Shown: positions 16,331 through 24,616 of the stretch, piece by piece
Position numbering within the stretch: position 1 is the stretch's first letter
How the letters are laid out: each line of letters begins with the position of its first letter
Source: Phycisphaerae bacterium
Lineage (GTDB): Bacteria; Planctomycetota; Phycisphaerae; Phycisphaerales; UBA1924
Assembly: GCA_016793805.1 (NCBI GenBank)
Contig: JAEUIZ010000056.1
Coordinates: 124,001 to 188,000, forward strand
DNA length: 64,000 nt
Direction of reading: 5' to 3'
Notes under the pieces: model-generated
What the model was told of the DNA's origin: nothing
The model's database searches: none
Seen by the model: the letters and a program-made list of their open reading frames with translations, nothing else
Translations under genes and position numbers: made by a program

Positions 16331-17218
16331 TTACGGCAGCCGCGGCGGGTCGTCGTCCCGTGCCGTGCCCGAGAACAACTTGTTCGTCGTCCGACCGTTG
16401 TTCGCGGCGAGGATGCCCTCGTAACTCCCGTCGGCCTTGAGGTTGTACCCCAGCGCCAAGAACCCCATCACCGCCCCGTGCCCATCGGCAAAGAGCGTGT
16501 TCACCTTCCCCTGGTGCCGAGGGTCCACCCCGTTGCGGTGCGGCGCGCTGGCCATGTCGCTGGTGGGCGAGAGCCGCGGCGGGTCGATCGAGAACGCCTC
16601 GTTGCCCAGTTCATTATGGCCGGTGCTGTTGTTGTTGTACGGCAATCGCTGCGAGGGCGGATAACTCGCCGCCGTCCCGATCGAGTCGGCGCACACCACC
16701 GTCTGGTCGAACGTCGCCAGGCGCGATCGGCGGACCGGGTAGTTGTGGTACTTCCCGTTGGTCACGCGCGAGTTGCCCAGGAACAAATAGTTGTACCCGT
16801 ACGCCGCGTTCCGCTCGTCCGTCCATTCCGAGACCAGCGGGCACACGAACACCGGCGAGACGTAGTCCTGCCGCCCGTCCGTGATCGAGGGCTCGTGGAA
16901 CGGATAGATCCCCACGGCCGTGCCCATCCGCGCGATCCAGGTCGGGCGGAACTTCAGCCCGTTCCCGACCTCGTAGTGGTTCGCGGGGTTGGCGGTCCCG
17001 CCCGCGAGGTTGGGCGCCCGGGCCGCGACCATCACGTCCTTGTTCTCATCGGCGTAGACCATCCAGCCCAGCGAGAGTTGCCGCAGATTCGAGAGGCAGA
17101 GCGTGCCCTTGGAGTTCGCCCGCGCCCCCGCGAGCGCCGGGAGCAGGATCCCGATGAGCAGCGCGATCACGGCGATGACCACCAGCAACTCGATGAGCGT
17201 GAAACCACGGGCTTTCAT
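16331..17218 (-). CDS. pseudopilin-like protein with H-X9-DG motif
   Basis: A 295-residue type II secretion/type IV pilus-like pseudopilin of the planctomycete-expanded kind. KARGFTLIELLVVIAVIA is the prepilin peptidase site and hydrophobic spine, followed by a soluble domain. Near the C-terminus HQGKVNTLFADG fits the H-x9-DG signature exactly. Its partner secretion apparatus is not in the window. The ATG lies seven bases after a TATGCT -10 element with no ribosome binding site, so the mRNA is probably leaderless. The shared promoter layout with the second pseudopilin gene 1.2 kb away suggests common control. Confidence 0.88.
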   Translation of the reverse strand: MKARGFTLIELLVVIAVIALLIGILLPALAGARANSKGTLCLSNLRQLSLGWMVYADENKDVMVAARAPNLAGGTANPANHYEVGNGLKFRPTWIARMGTAVGIYPFHEPSITDGRQDYVSPVFVCPLVSEWTDERNAAYGYNYLFLGNSRVTNGKYHNYPVRRSRLATFDQTVVCADSIGTAASYPPSQRLPYNNNSTGHNELGNEAFSIDPPRLSPTSDMASAPHRNGVDPRHQGKVNTLFADGHGAVMGFLALGYNLKADGSYEGILAANNGRTTNKLFSGTARDDDPPRLP

Positions 17219-17225
17219 CGCGGCA

Positions 17226-17253
17226 AGCATACCACAAGCCTGAGAAACCACAA
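17226..17253 (-). promoter_or_regulatory. promoter of pseudopilin gene, leaderless layout
   Basis: Minus strand: TTGTGG, 16 bases ending in TTGTGG, TATGCT, seven bases, ATG. The GTGG before the -10 gives an extended -10 (TGGTATGCT). It is nearly the same as the element before the pseudopilin gene at 17532-18452. Confidence 0.6.
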
Positions 17254-17271
17254 GCCCGGGCCGGTTCGTCC

Positions 17272-17529
17272 CTACCTGCTTCCGTCAGGAGTCTTGGCGC
17301 CGCGATCGCCGCCCTTCGCCCGCGGCGTGCTCGCGGGGGCCCTGTCGGGAGATGGGGGGGAGGAGGACGCCGCCTGGATCGCCGCTTGCAACTCCTTCGC
17401 CTTCTGATCCACGATGTCGTCGGTCGGGGCCTCGTTTCCGCCCGTGAATCGGACCACTGCTACGACAATCGCCACGACAAAGATCACGCCGGCGGCCGCG
17501 AGCTTGATGGTCTTGGCGCGGTCTGCCAC
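17272..17529 (-). CDS. small single-span membrane protein
   Basis: An 85-residue protein with one hydrophobic segment (KLAAAGVIFVVAIVVAVV, residues 9-26) after a basic N-terminus, then a Pro/Ser/Ala-rich soluble tail. It starts two bases after the stop of the pseudopilin gene at 17532-18452 on the same strand, so it is probably cotranscribed and may be an accessory of that pseudopilin. No family recognised. Its length and context are similar to small proteins that follow pseudopilins in related genomes (recollection, not checked). Confidence 0.65.
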   Translation of the reverse strand: MADRAKTIKLAAAGVIFVVAIVVAVVRFTGGNEAPTDDIVDQKAKELQAAIQAASSSPPSPDRAPASTPRAKGGDRGAKTPDGSR

Positions 17530-17531
17530 GG

Positions 17532-18452
17532 CTAGAAGTCCCTGCCGCGGATGCCGTTGCGAGTGAACCAGAAGTACGCCGGCTTGTTGAAAGTCCAGAA
17601 GAAACCCTGCGGCGAGCCGTACTCATACTGCGAGCCGCCCATGACCGCATCGCCGTAGTCAAAGTTGCCCGAAGGCGGCTTCAGGAAGTTCGGCATCGTT
17701 CCCGCGGGGTCCGTGCGCGCGATGATGTCCGCGATTCGCACAGGGCGTGAACTTCCGTCGGGCATCGCGCACAGCGGCTTGGCGGAGGGCTCGTTCCACA
17801 TCGGCTGCGCGGGGTGGTCGTACTCCTTGCCCTCAAACAGCATCACCTTCTGACCCGGGGAGACGATGTCCGAGAGCTTGTTGCGCCGGATGTGATACGC
17901 ATTGGCCGCGCTGCCGGGTAGCCGGTTGGTGCCCTCGAACCGCGCCGGGTCCTGCCAGAATGTCGGGCTATACCAGTAGGACGTGGGGTAGATCCACTCG
18001 TAGTTGCTGAACCCCGCCGCGTTCGTGCGGAGCCAGTTCAGGAGCGCCCGGTCGTTGGGCGCAAAGTTCGACTTGAACCGCGACTGGATGTCCTGATCCG
18101 CGAACATCGTGTGGGCGATCCAGTGGCATCCGTACAAATCCGTCGCGGTCTGCGTGTAGACCCATCCATACGTGCCGAACGGAGTCGGCGGTGGCGGATT
18201 CGGATGCCACACCCATCCGAGCGGCGCGCCCGGCCGCACCGGCACGCGGCTGAACGGATTGATGATGGAGTCCTTGTTGTCGGTGCCATAGATGAAGAAG
18301 AACGACGCGTTGCTGCGGAGGTTCGCCAGGCTGACCGCCCTTTGGCTCGCTCGGCGAGCCTCTGCCAGCGAGGGGAGCAGGATGCTGATGAGCAGCGCGA
18401 TGATGGCGATGACAACCAGCAGCTCGATGAGGGTAAAGCCACGAGGTTTCAT
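17532..18452 (-). CDS. pseudopilin-like protein
   Basis: A 306-residue exported protein with the prepilin signature KPRGFTLIELLVVIAIIA at its N-terminus, followed by SLAEARRASQRAVSLANLRS and a tryptophan/tyrosine-rich soluble domain (YEWIYPTSYWYSPTFWQD). Unlike its neighbour it lacks an H-X9-DG motif. It reads in frame from the aminotransferase upstream without a stop codon. However, a complete promoter with the same leaderless layout as the other pseudopilin lies in the junction, so I treat it as a separate gene starting at 18452. The small membrane protein follows two bases later. Confidence 0.85.
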   Translation of the reverse strand: MKPRGFTLIELLVVIAIIALLISILLPSLAEARRASQRAVSLANLRSNASFFFIYGTDNKDSIINPFSRVPVRPGAPLGWVWHPNPPPPTPFGTYGWVYTQTATDLYGCHWIAHTMFADQDIQSRFKSNFAPNDRALLNWLRTNAAGFSNYEWIYPTSYWYSPTFWQDPARFEGTNRLPGSAANAYHIRRNKLSDIVSPGQKVMLFEGKEYDHPAQPMWNEPSAKPLCAMPDGSSRPVRIADIIARTDPAGTMPNFLKPPSGNFDYGDAVMGGSQYEYGSPQGFFWTFNKPAYFWFTRNGIRGRDF

Positions 18453-19409
18453 GCCATGAGCATACCACAACGCGGGGGGTCCGCAAGGGCGGTTCAGGAC
18501 TCCCCCTGTCGCCTCGCGCCAGGCCGCGATCAGTGCCCGCGTGATCGGGCCGACACGCCCGCCGCCGATCGAATGCCGCTCGACCCGCACCACCGGGAGC
18601 ACGCCCCAACTCGAGTTCGTCAGGAACGCTTCCTCGGCCTTGAGAACGTCCTCGATCGCCACCATCCGCGTCCCCACCCCGGTGCCGATCGTCCCCGCGT
18701 GCCGACGCACCCACGCCCGCGTGATCCCGGGCAACACGGGGTTTCGCAGCGGCGAGCCCTCCGGCTCCTCCCCGCGGGCCAGCGGCGTCACCAGCACCCC
18801 ATCCCGCACTACGAACAGATTGCTCACACACCCTCCCGCAACGTGGTTCGAGATGGTCAGCAGCAGCGCCTCGCCGGCCTGCGCCGCCGCCGCACGTTGC
18901 AACTCCCGCAGTCGGCCCCAATAGTGGATCGTCTTGTGCCCCGCCAGCGGGTCCAGCGGGTTCAGCCGCGACTCGCCCACCACGCACGACACGCCCTGCT
19001 CGAAGAACGCCTCCGGGTACGCCGTCGGCGGCTGCGCGACGATCAGCACCGTAGGATCGAGCGGCGGCGGTGGCGAGCCTCCGGGCGCGACCCGTGCGAG
19101 GAGGTTCAGATCCCCGCCCGTGACCGTGAGCCGCACCCGCGCCCGAGGCAGTCCGCACCGCGCGAGCGTCGCCAGCACCGCCTCCGCGAGTGCCTCGGTG
19201 CGAATCCGATCCGACAGCCCCAACTCCCTCGCCGAGCCCGCCAGCCGCGACAGGTGTTCCTCGAGCCCCAGCGCCCAGGGCGTGCCGTCGCTCACGCCCC
19301 CGAGCATCGTCTCAAAGAGCCCGACGCCGTGCTGCACCGAGGCATCAAAGACCGACAGCCGCGCCTCGTCGCCCCCGACAAACCGACCGTTGAGAAAGAC
19401 CGTGGCCAT
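18453..19409 (-). CDS. aminotransferase class IV, stop codon missing
   Basis: PLP enzyme of fold type IV (branched-chain or D-amino-acid aminotransferase, or aminodeoxychorismate lyase); the substrate cannot be fixed from sequence. It begins MATVFLNGRFVGGDEARLSV, with FDASVQHGVGLFETM as the usual first block. GHKTIHYWGRLREL has the probable Schiff-base Lys, and ISNHVAGGCVSNLFVVRDG and EEAFLTNSSWGVLPV form the cofactor region. The protein would end naturally at REATG, but a G5 run near 18502-18506 keeps the frame open into the pseudopilin; with one G fewer the frame closes at once as ES-stop. A mutation or a sequencing indel is likelier than a true 625-residue fusion. Confidence 0.82.
18459..18486 (-). 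promoter_or_regulatory. promoter of second pseudopilin gene, leaderless layout
   Basis: Minus strand: TTGCGG, 16 bases ending in GTTGTGG, TATGCT, six bases, ATG. The -10, extended -10 and spacer length match the promoter of the neighbouring pseudopilin gene, although the coding sequences differ. Confidence 0.6.
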
Positions 19410-19417
19410 CGCGCGTC

Positions 19418-19423
19418 AGCGTA
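19418..19423 (-). promoter_or_regulatory. possible -10 of the aminotransferase, leaderless
   Basis: TACGCT ends eight bases before the ATG at 19409, in the six bases between the previous stop and this start. No ribosome binding site is seen. It is weaker than the other leaderless candidates because cotranscription from the gene upstream is possible. Confidence 0.3.
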
Positions 19424-19429
19424 GCCGCC

Positions 19430-21286
19430 TCAGGGCGCCCGCCGCGCATCGAACCGCACCGGCGGCGGCATCGGGGCCGCGATCGCGTCCAGTTCCGCGC
19501 ACGTCACGAACGAGTCCGCGCCACCCGCCGGGCCCGCGATCCGCACGCCCTCGGCCACCATCGGCGTCGCCAGCACGAACTCGATCCACTGGAACGGGAC
19601 CGCCGGATCGAGCGCCTCGCTCGGCGTCGCTGCCGCCGCCACCCACTGGCCCCCCACGAGCAGTTGCACCGTCGCCGACTGGAACCACCCGCCGGTGATC
19701 CCCGGGAGCGAGAGATGGTCGCCCTCGACAAACCGCACCGCCGCTACCTCGACCGGTCGGCTGTACGTCACCTGCAGCGTGTGCGTCGCCCCCGCGGGCT
19801 GCCCCGACCCCTGCGTCGAGAAGAAGTACCGCTTCGCGTCCTGCCCGTCCGCCCCCGACGGGTCGCACTCGAACGCGTTGGCCATGACCGCGGGGTTCGA
19901 CACCCCGAACGTCCACGGCGGAACCGACACGCTCGGCGAGACCGACGCCCACGCCGTCACCGTCCCGCCCTGGGCCCGCACGCTCCAGTTCGCCGTCCGC
20001 TCCGCCTCGCGCCGCATCGGGTTGATGAGGTCGCGCCGGCTTACCACGGGCGCGGGCAGCACCCATTGCCCGCCGCCCACCGTGCCGCCCGCCTTCACCA
20101 CCGTCGCGTCGATGATCGGCAGCGCCCGCGCCGCCATCAGCGTGAACGTGTCCTCGGCCTGCGGATCCGCCGGCAGGTAATCCGGCAGGTTCACCCGCGT
20201 CCGCAGGATGTTGAACCGATCCGAGAGCGTCACCCCAGGGAACTGGTCGCGCACCCCTTGCGTCCCGAGCATGAGTCCGATCATCCCGCCCAGCGTGGCC
20301 GTCGCGTTGTCGCTGTCCCACCCCGAGAGCGTCCCGATCTGCACCGTGCGGCGATAGTCGAGCCCGCCATAGAGCAGCGCCATCACCCCGCTCGCAAAGT
20401 TCACCGACGACTCGAACCACCCGCGATACACAAACCCGTTCGCGCCCGCGTTCGCCTGGTAGCGCTGGTAGATCTTGTCCCGCGTCGATTCCCAGTCGTT
20501 CACGTCGGGGTTGGCGAGGTAGTCGTCGATGACGAAGCGCGCGATGTCCGCCGTCTTGGACGAGGCCGGGATCCACCGCAGCGCCTGCCGCGCCAGCCAG
20601 AGCGCCCGCTCGCGTGGGGGGAGCGTCGCGGGCGCGACGGGCGCCAGGCTGTAGAGCACGACGTAATACTGCGCCGCGTGGGCCGCATAGCCGGTCGCCG
20701 TCGTCCGGATCGGCAGGTCCGCCAGGCGCAGCGCCTCCTCCGGCATCCCGGGGGCCAGCGCGCCGAACAACTCCGTCGTCAGTTGCGCGTCGATCATCCA
20801 CGCCAGTTCGTTGGCCCCCGCCTGCCCCGTCATCGGCGGGCGCACGCCCCGCTGCATCAGGTCGTACGCGCGCCCGTTCGAGACCCAGATCCACGAGCGG
20901 TTCATGTGCGCCAGCCACCCCGCCGCGATCTCCGCGGGCGAGAGCAGCGCGGGCTCCGGCTGCGCCAGCCGCAGCGTGATCAGGTGCTGGTACACGTACT
21001 CGATGTCGGTGTCGTCGTCCGCCAGCCACGGGTCCTGCGTCAGCACGAAATCGATGAACTGTCCCGGCGGCGGGCCCGCCGGCGTCGTCCCCCAGTCCGC
21101 GTCGGTCAGGAACGGCGGCGCGGTGCGATACCCCTCCGTCCGAAGCCCCGTCCAGTTCGCGATGCACTGCCCGAGCCACAGGCCGCGCAGCCGATCGGCA
21201 TAGTCCGCACGGTCGATCGTCTGCCCCGCGCCCGCGCTGGCCAGCAGCCCCACCGCCGTGGTACCCATTCCCACGAACGCGCGCAT
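19430..21286 (-). CDS. exported ADP-ribosylglycohydrolase-like protein
   Basis: A 618-residue protein with a signal peptide (MRAFVGMGTTAVGLLASAGAG) followed by a DraG-type domain. GLWLGQCIANWTG is the first conserved block, DDDTDIEYVY the metal-binding acidic cluster, and SGWDSDNATATLGGMIGLMLG the closing GxDxDxxAxxxG signature. The last 170 residues (from about GQPAGATHTLQVTYSRPVEV to the C-terminus) look like a discoidin/F5-8C-type beta sandwich, often sugar-binding. DraG proteins normally act in the cytoplasm on ADP-ribosylated targets, so an exported, sandwich-linked version is unusual and may act on another glycosidic substrate. AGGAGGAGG precedes the ATG. Confidence 0.82.
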   Translation of the reverse strand: MRAFVGMGTTAVGLLASAGAGQTIDRADYADRLRGLWLGQCIANWTGLRTEGYRTAPPFLTDADWGTTPAGPPPGQFIDFVLTQDPWLADDDTDIEYVYQHLITLRLAQPEPALLSPAEIAAGWLAHMNRSWIWVSNGRAYDLMQRGVRPPMTGQAGANELAWMIDAQLTTELFGALAPGMPEEALRLADLPIRTTATGYAAHAAQYYVVLYSLAPVAPATLPPRERALWLARQALRWIPASSKTADIARFVIDDYLANPDVNDWESTRDKIYQRYQANAGANGFVYRGWFESSVNFASGVMALLYGGLDYRRTVQIGTLSGWDSDNATATLGGMIGLMLGTQGVRDQFPGVTLSDRFNILRTRVNLPDYLPADPQAEDTFTLMAARALPIIDATVVKAGGTVGGGQWVLPAPVVSRRDLINPMRREAERTANWSVRAQGGTVTAWASVSPSVSVPPWTFGVSNPAVMANAFECDPSGADGQDAKRYFFSTQGSGQPAGATHTLQVTYSRPVEVAAVRFVEGDHLSLPGITGGWFQSATVQLLVGGQWVAAAATPSEALDPAVPFQWIEFVLATPMVAEGVRIAGPAGGADSFVTCAELDAIAAPMPPPVRFDARRAP

Positions 21287-21580
21287 CCCGACCTCCTCCT
21301 GTCCGCCCGTGAGGACCAGCCCACACCTTGGTCTAATGGCCTGTGCCCGATCCGCCCGCCTGACACAAGTAGAACGCCAGACATCCAACAGGTCAAGAGG
21401 TCCAAGTGGATTCCTCAGTGGCGAGAACCGCAGAAGCGTCCTTCGCGTAGCGCCGATAGGGTGATAGAAGGGTCATGGATGGCATGCGGGATGCTGTCGG
21501 TCAAGGGGGAGCGTGCGGGAACGGATCGCGTTGACCCCTCCCGCCCCGACCCGTAGCCTTCCGGCCCGGCATGGAGCGCG

Positions 21581-22969
21581 ATGAGCCAGACGCCGCGACA
21601 GCCCGACCTCACCGAGACCTCGCCCCTGGCGCGGTCGGATGAGTCAACGCTCAACGCCGGGCTCGATCCGCGCCTGCAGGCCGATGCGCCCACGATCCGC
21701 GAGACCGAGGAGGCGCTGCAGGAGGCCACCAAGGGCGGGACCAACGTCGACACGCTCGTGGCCCGCCTCGTCGTCGACAACGGCCTGGCGCTCCCCGAAG
21801 AGGTCCAGCACTGCCTCGAGAAGGCCAAGGTCCTCCGCGAGGAGAAGAACCAGGCGTCGCTCGTCCAACTGCTCGTCGATAACGAGTACGTGACCCGCCG
21901 CCAGGTCGCGCGGCTCAAGCAGATTATCGAGGCCGAGCGCAGCGGGCAGAAGATCCCCGGGTACAAGGTCCTGGGCAAGTTGGGCGCCGGCGCGATGGCG
22001 ACGGTGTTCAAGGCCAAGCAGTTGAGCCTCGATCGCATCGTGGCGATCAAGGTGCTCCCGCGGAAGTTCACGAGCAACGCGCAGTTCATCGAGCGGTTCT
22101 ACGCCGAGGGCCGGTCCGCCGCCCAGTTGAACCACCCGAACATCGTGCAGGCCTTCGACGTGGGCAAGGCCGGGGACTACCACTACTTCGTGATGGAGTA
22201 CGTGGACGGGCGGACCGTCTTCGACGACATCGCCAAGCACAAGCGGTACAGCGAGCCCGACGCGATCGACATCGCGATCCAGACCGCCGAGGCCCTCCAG
22301 CACGCCCACGAGCGCGGGCTCATCCACCGCGACGTGAAGCCCAAGAACATCATGATCACCACGCAGGGCGTGGCCAAACTCGCCGACATGGGCCTGGCCC
22401 GCGCCATGAGCGACAAGGAGGCCGCCGAGGCCGAGGCCGGCAAGGCCTTCGGAACCCCGTACTACATCTCCCCCGAGCAGATCCGCGGCGAGAAGACCGT
22501 CGGCCCGCCCTCGGACATCTACTCCCTCGGCGCCACCCTCTACCACATGGTCACCGGGAACGTCCCCTTCGACGGGAAGAACCCCTCCGCGGTGATGCAC
22601 AAGCACCTCAAGTCCGAACTCGTGCCCCCCGACCACGTCAACCCCAAACTCAGCGCGGGCATCTCCGAGGTCATCGAGATGATGATGGCCAAGGACCCCA
22701 AGCAGCGCTACCAATCCGCCAAGGACCTGCTGACGGATCTCCGCGCCGTGCGCAAGGGCGAGCCGCCCCCGATCGCGCACAAGGAGGTCGTCCCCGCTGC
22801 CGCGCTCGCCAGCCTCGCCGCCGCCGAGGCCGCCGCCGCGGGGCAGTTGGTCGAGGCCGAGCCCGAGTCCCGGCCCCTCGTCCGCGAGCCCCTGGTCATC
22901 GCGCTGGCCGTCGTCGCGATCATCAGCATCGCCGTCAACATCCTCCTCATCGCCACCCGCGGGTCCTGA
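21581..22969 (+). CDS. Ser/Thr protein kinase, membrane-anchored, MshEN-like N-terminus
   Basis: A 462-residue Hanks-type kinase. The domain runs from about residue 128 to 390: LGKLGAGAMATVFKA (P-loop), IKVLP with Lys157, HRDVKPKN with catalytic Asp251, DMG with Asp269, and GTPYYISPEQ in the activation segment. Residues 50-115 (LVARLVVDNGLALPEEVQHC and SLVQLLVDNEYVTRRQVARL) form two helical repeats like the MshEN domain of secretion ATPases. A single membrane segment (VIALAVVAIISIAVNILLI) ends the protein, leaving the kinase in the cytoplasm and no external domain. Targets are unknown. It is divergent from the ADP-ribosylglycohydrolase-like gene across a 294-bp gap in which I see no further gene. 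Confidence 0.92.
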   Translation: MSQTPRQPDLTETSPLARSDESTLNAGLDPRLQADAPTIRETEEALQEATKGGTNVDTLVARLVVDNGLALPEEVQHCLEKAKVLREEKNQASLVQLLVDNEYVTRRQVARLKQIIEAERSGQKIPGYKVLGKLGAGAMATVFKAKQLSLDRIVAIKVLPRKFTSNAQFIERFYAEGRSAAQLNHPNIVQAFDVGKAGDYHYFVMEYVDGRTVFDDIAKHKRYSEPDAIDIAIQTAEALQHAHERGLIHRDVKPKNIMITTQGVAKLADMGLARAMSDKEAAEAEAGKAFGTPYYISPEQIRGEKTVGPPSDIYSLGATLYHMVTGNVPFDGKNPSAVMHKHLKSELVPPDHVNPKLSAGISEVIEMMMAKDPKQRYQSAKDLLTDLRAVRKGEPPPIAHKEVVPAAALASLAAAEAAAAGQLVEAEPESRPLVREPLVIALAVVAIISIAVNILLIATRGS

Positions 22970-23070
22970 CTGGGCCCCAGCCCCATAACCGCGCCCCTCG
23001 CGCGGCGGTCGCGGCCGTCGCACCTATCATCCCGATCAGCGCCGCCCGATGCGTCGCTCGGAGTTCGACC

Positions 23071-24603
23071 ATGCACGCCCGACTCTGTTCCCTCGCCGCG
23101 GCGGTCGCGCTCGCCGCCGGCGCCGCCCCCTCGCTCGCCCAACTCCGCGTCGGTGAGTGGAACGTCACCAACTACGGCGGCGCGGGCGCGCGAGACGCCG
23201 CGTTCAGGACCGCCCTCTACGCCTCCTTCAACGGCCGCCAGTTCGCGCCCGATGTCCTTGTCGGGCAGGAGTTCCTCAGCCAGGCCGGCGTCACCGCCTT
23301 CCTCGCCAACCTCAACTCCGCCGCCGGCAGCCCGGGCGACTGGGCCGCGGGGCCGTTCAACAACGGCGCCGACACCGACAACGCCTTCTTCTTCCGCACC
23401 TCCAGGGTCCAGTTCCTCGGCATGACCATCGTCTCCGTCGGGAGCGGCTCGCCCAACCACCCGCGCGACATCAATCGCTACGACTTCCGGCCCGTCGGCT
23501 ACTCCGGCGCCGCCGCCACCATCGCCGCCTACAGCAGCCACATGAAGGCCGGCAACACCGCCGACGACCAGGCGCGCCGGCTCCTCGAGGCCCAGATCAT
23601 CCGCGCCAACGCCGCCTCGCTCCCCAGCGGATGGAACTTCCTCCTCGCCGCCGACCTCAACATCCCCTCCAGCGCCCAATCCGCCTACGTCGAACTCGTC
23701 GGCCCCCAGGCCAACAACGCCGGTCGATTCTTCGACCCCATCCTTACCCCCGGGTCGTGGAACAACAGCAACGCCTTCCGCTTCGTCCACACCCAGGACC
23801 CCGCCGTCACGATGGACGACCGCTTCGACCAGATCCTCCTGAGCGCCTCCCTCCTCGACGGCCTCGCCTTCGACTACATCGGCAGCCTCTCCATCCCCTA
23901 TTCCACCACCACCTGGAACGACCCCAACCACTCCTACCGCGCCTGGGGCAACGACGGGTCCAGTTTCAACAACCTCCTCACCGTCGCCAACAACCAGATG
24001 GTCGGCCCCACCATCGCCCAGGCCCTCATCGACGCCGCCAACGGCCTCGGGCACCTCCCCGTCTTCCTCGACCTCCGCGTCCCGGCCCAGGTCGCCTCGC
24101 CCACCCTCATCGACTTCGGGACCGTCTCCCAGAACGCCACCGCACAGGCCACCCTCACCGTCACCAACGCCGGCAACACCACCCTCTGGACCGTGGCGGG
24201 CATCGCCAACCTGCGCTACACCCTCGCCGCCTCCGCCGGCTTCACCGCCCCGGGAGGCACCTTCACCGAGGCCCCCGGCGGCGGGAGCAACGCCCACACC
24301 ATCTCCATGAGCACCGCCAGCATCGGCCCCAAGAGCGGCACCATCACCATCAACTCCGACTCCCCCGATGAGCCCGTCCGAGTCGTCATGGTCGTGGGCA
24401 ACGTCGTGGCCGCGGCGTGCTACGCCAACTGCGACGGGAGCACGACGATCCCGATCCTGAACGTCAACGACTTCTCCTGCTTCCTCAACCTCTTCGCGTC
24501 CGGCGACCCCCGCGCCAACTGCGACGGGAGCACGGAAATCCCGGTCCTGAACATCAACGACTTCGGCTGCTTCCTCAACGCCTACTCGGTGGGATGCCCG
24601 TAG
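23071..24603 (+). CDS. exported endonuclease/phosphatase-fold protein with dockerin-like tail
   Basis: A 510-residue exported protein. After a signal peptide ending near PSLA/Q comes an endonuclease/exonuclease/phosphatase-like domain: LRVGEWNVTNYGG, DVLVGQEFLS with the metal-binding Glu, YSSHMKAG, and FLLAADLNIPSS with the Asp-Asn pair. Residues around 345-450 (PTLIDFGTVSQNATAQATLT) form a choice-of-anchor-D/ASH-like immunoglobulin domain. Two cysteine-rich dockerin-like repeats end in YSVGCP. The GGG-WN-L motif set suggests phosphodiesterase activity on nucleic acid or lipid headgroups, not resolved further. Single gene, convergent with the exporter operon. Confidence 0.88.
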   Translation: MHARLCSLAAAVALAAGAAPSLAQLRVGEWNVTNYGGAGARDAAFRTALYASFNGRQFAPDVLVGQEFLSQAGVTAFLANLNSAAGSPGDWAAGPFNNGADTDNAFFFRTSRVQFLGMTIVSVGSGSPNHPRDINRYDFRPVGYSGAAATIAAYSSHMKAGNTADDQARRLLEAQIIRANAASLPSGWNFLLAADLNIPSSAQSAYVELVGPQANNAGRFFDPILTPGSWNNSNAFRFVHTQDPAVTMDDRFDQILLSASLLDGLAFDYIGSLSIPYSTTTWNDPNHSYRAWGNDGSSFNNLLTVANNQMVGPTIAQALIDAANGLGHLPVFLDLRVPAQVASPTLIDFGTVSQNATAQATLTVTNAGNTTLWTVAGIANLRYTLAASAGFTAPGGTFTEAPGGGSNAHTISMSTASIGPKSGTITINSDSPDEPVRVVMVVGNVVAAACYANCDGSTTIPILNVNDFSCFLNLFASGDPRANCDGSTEIPVLNINDFGCFLNAYSVGCP

Positions 24604-24616
24604 CTGCCCGGGCGGT

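Noticed and set aside
17532-19409. A genuine aminotransferase-pseudopilin fusion protein
   Set aside because: A promoter and leaderless start lie at the junction, and a one-base change restores a natural stop. A pilin-processing site cannot work internally in a cytoplasmic enzyme.
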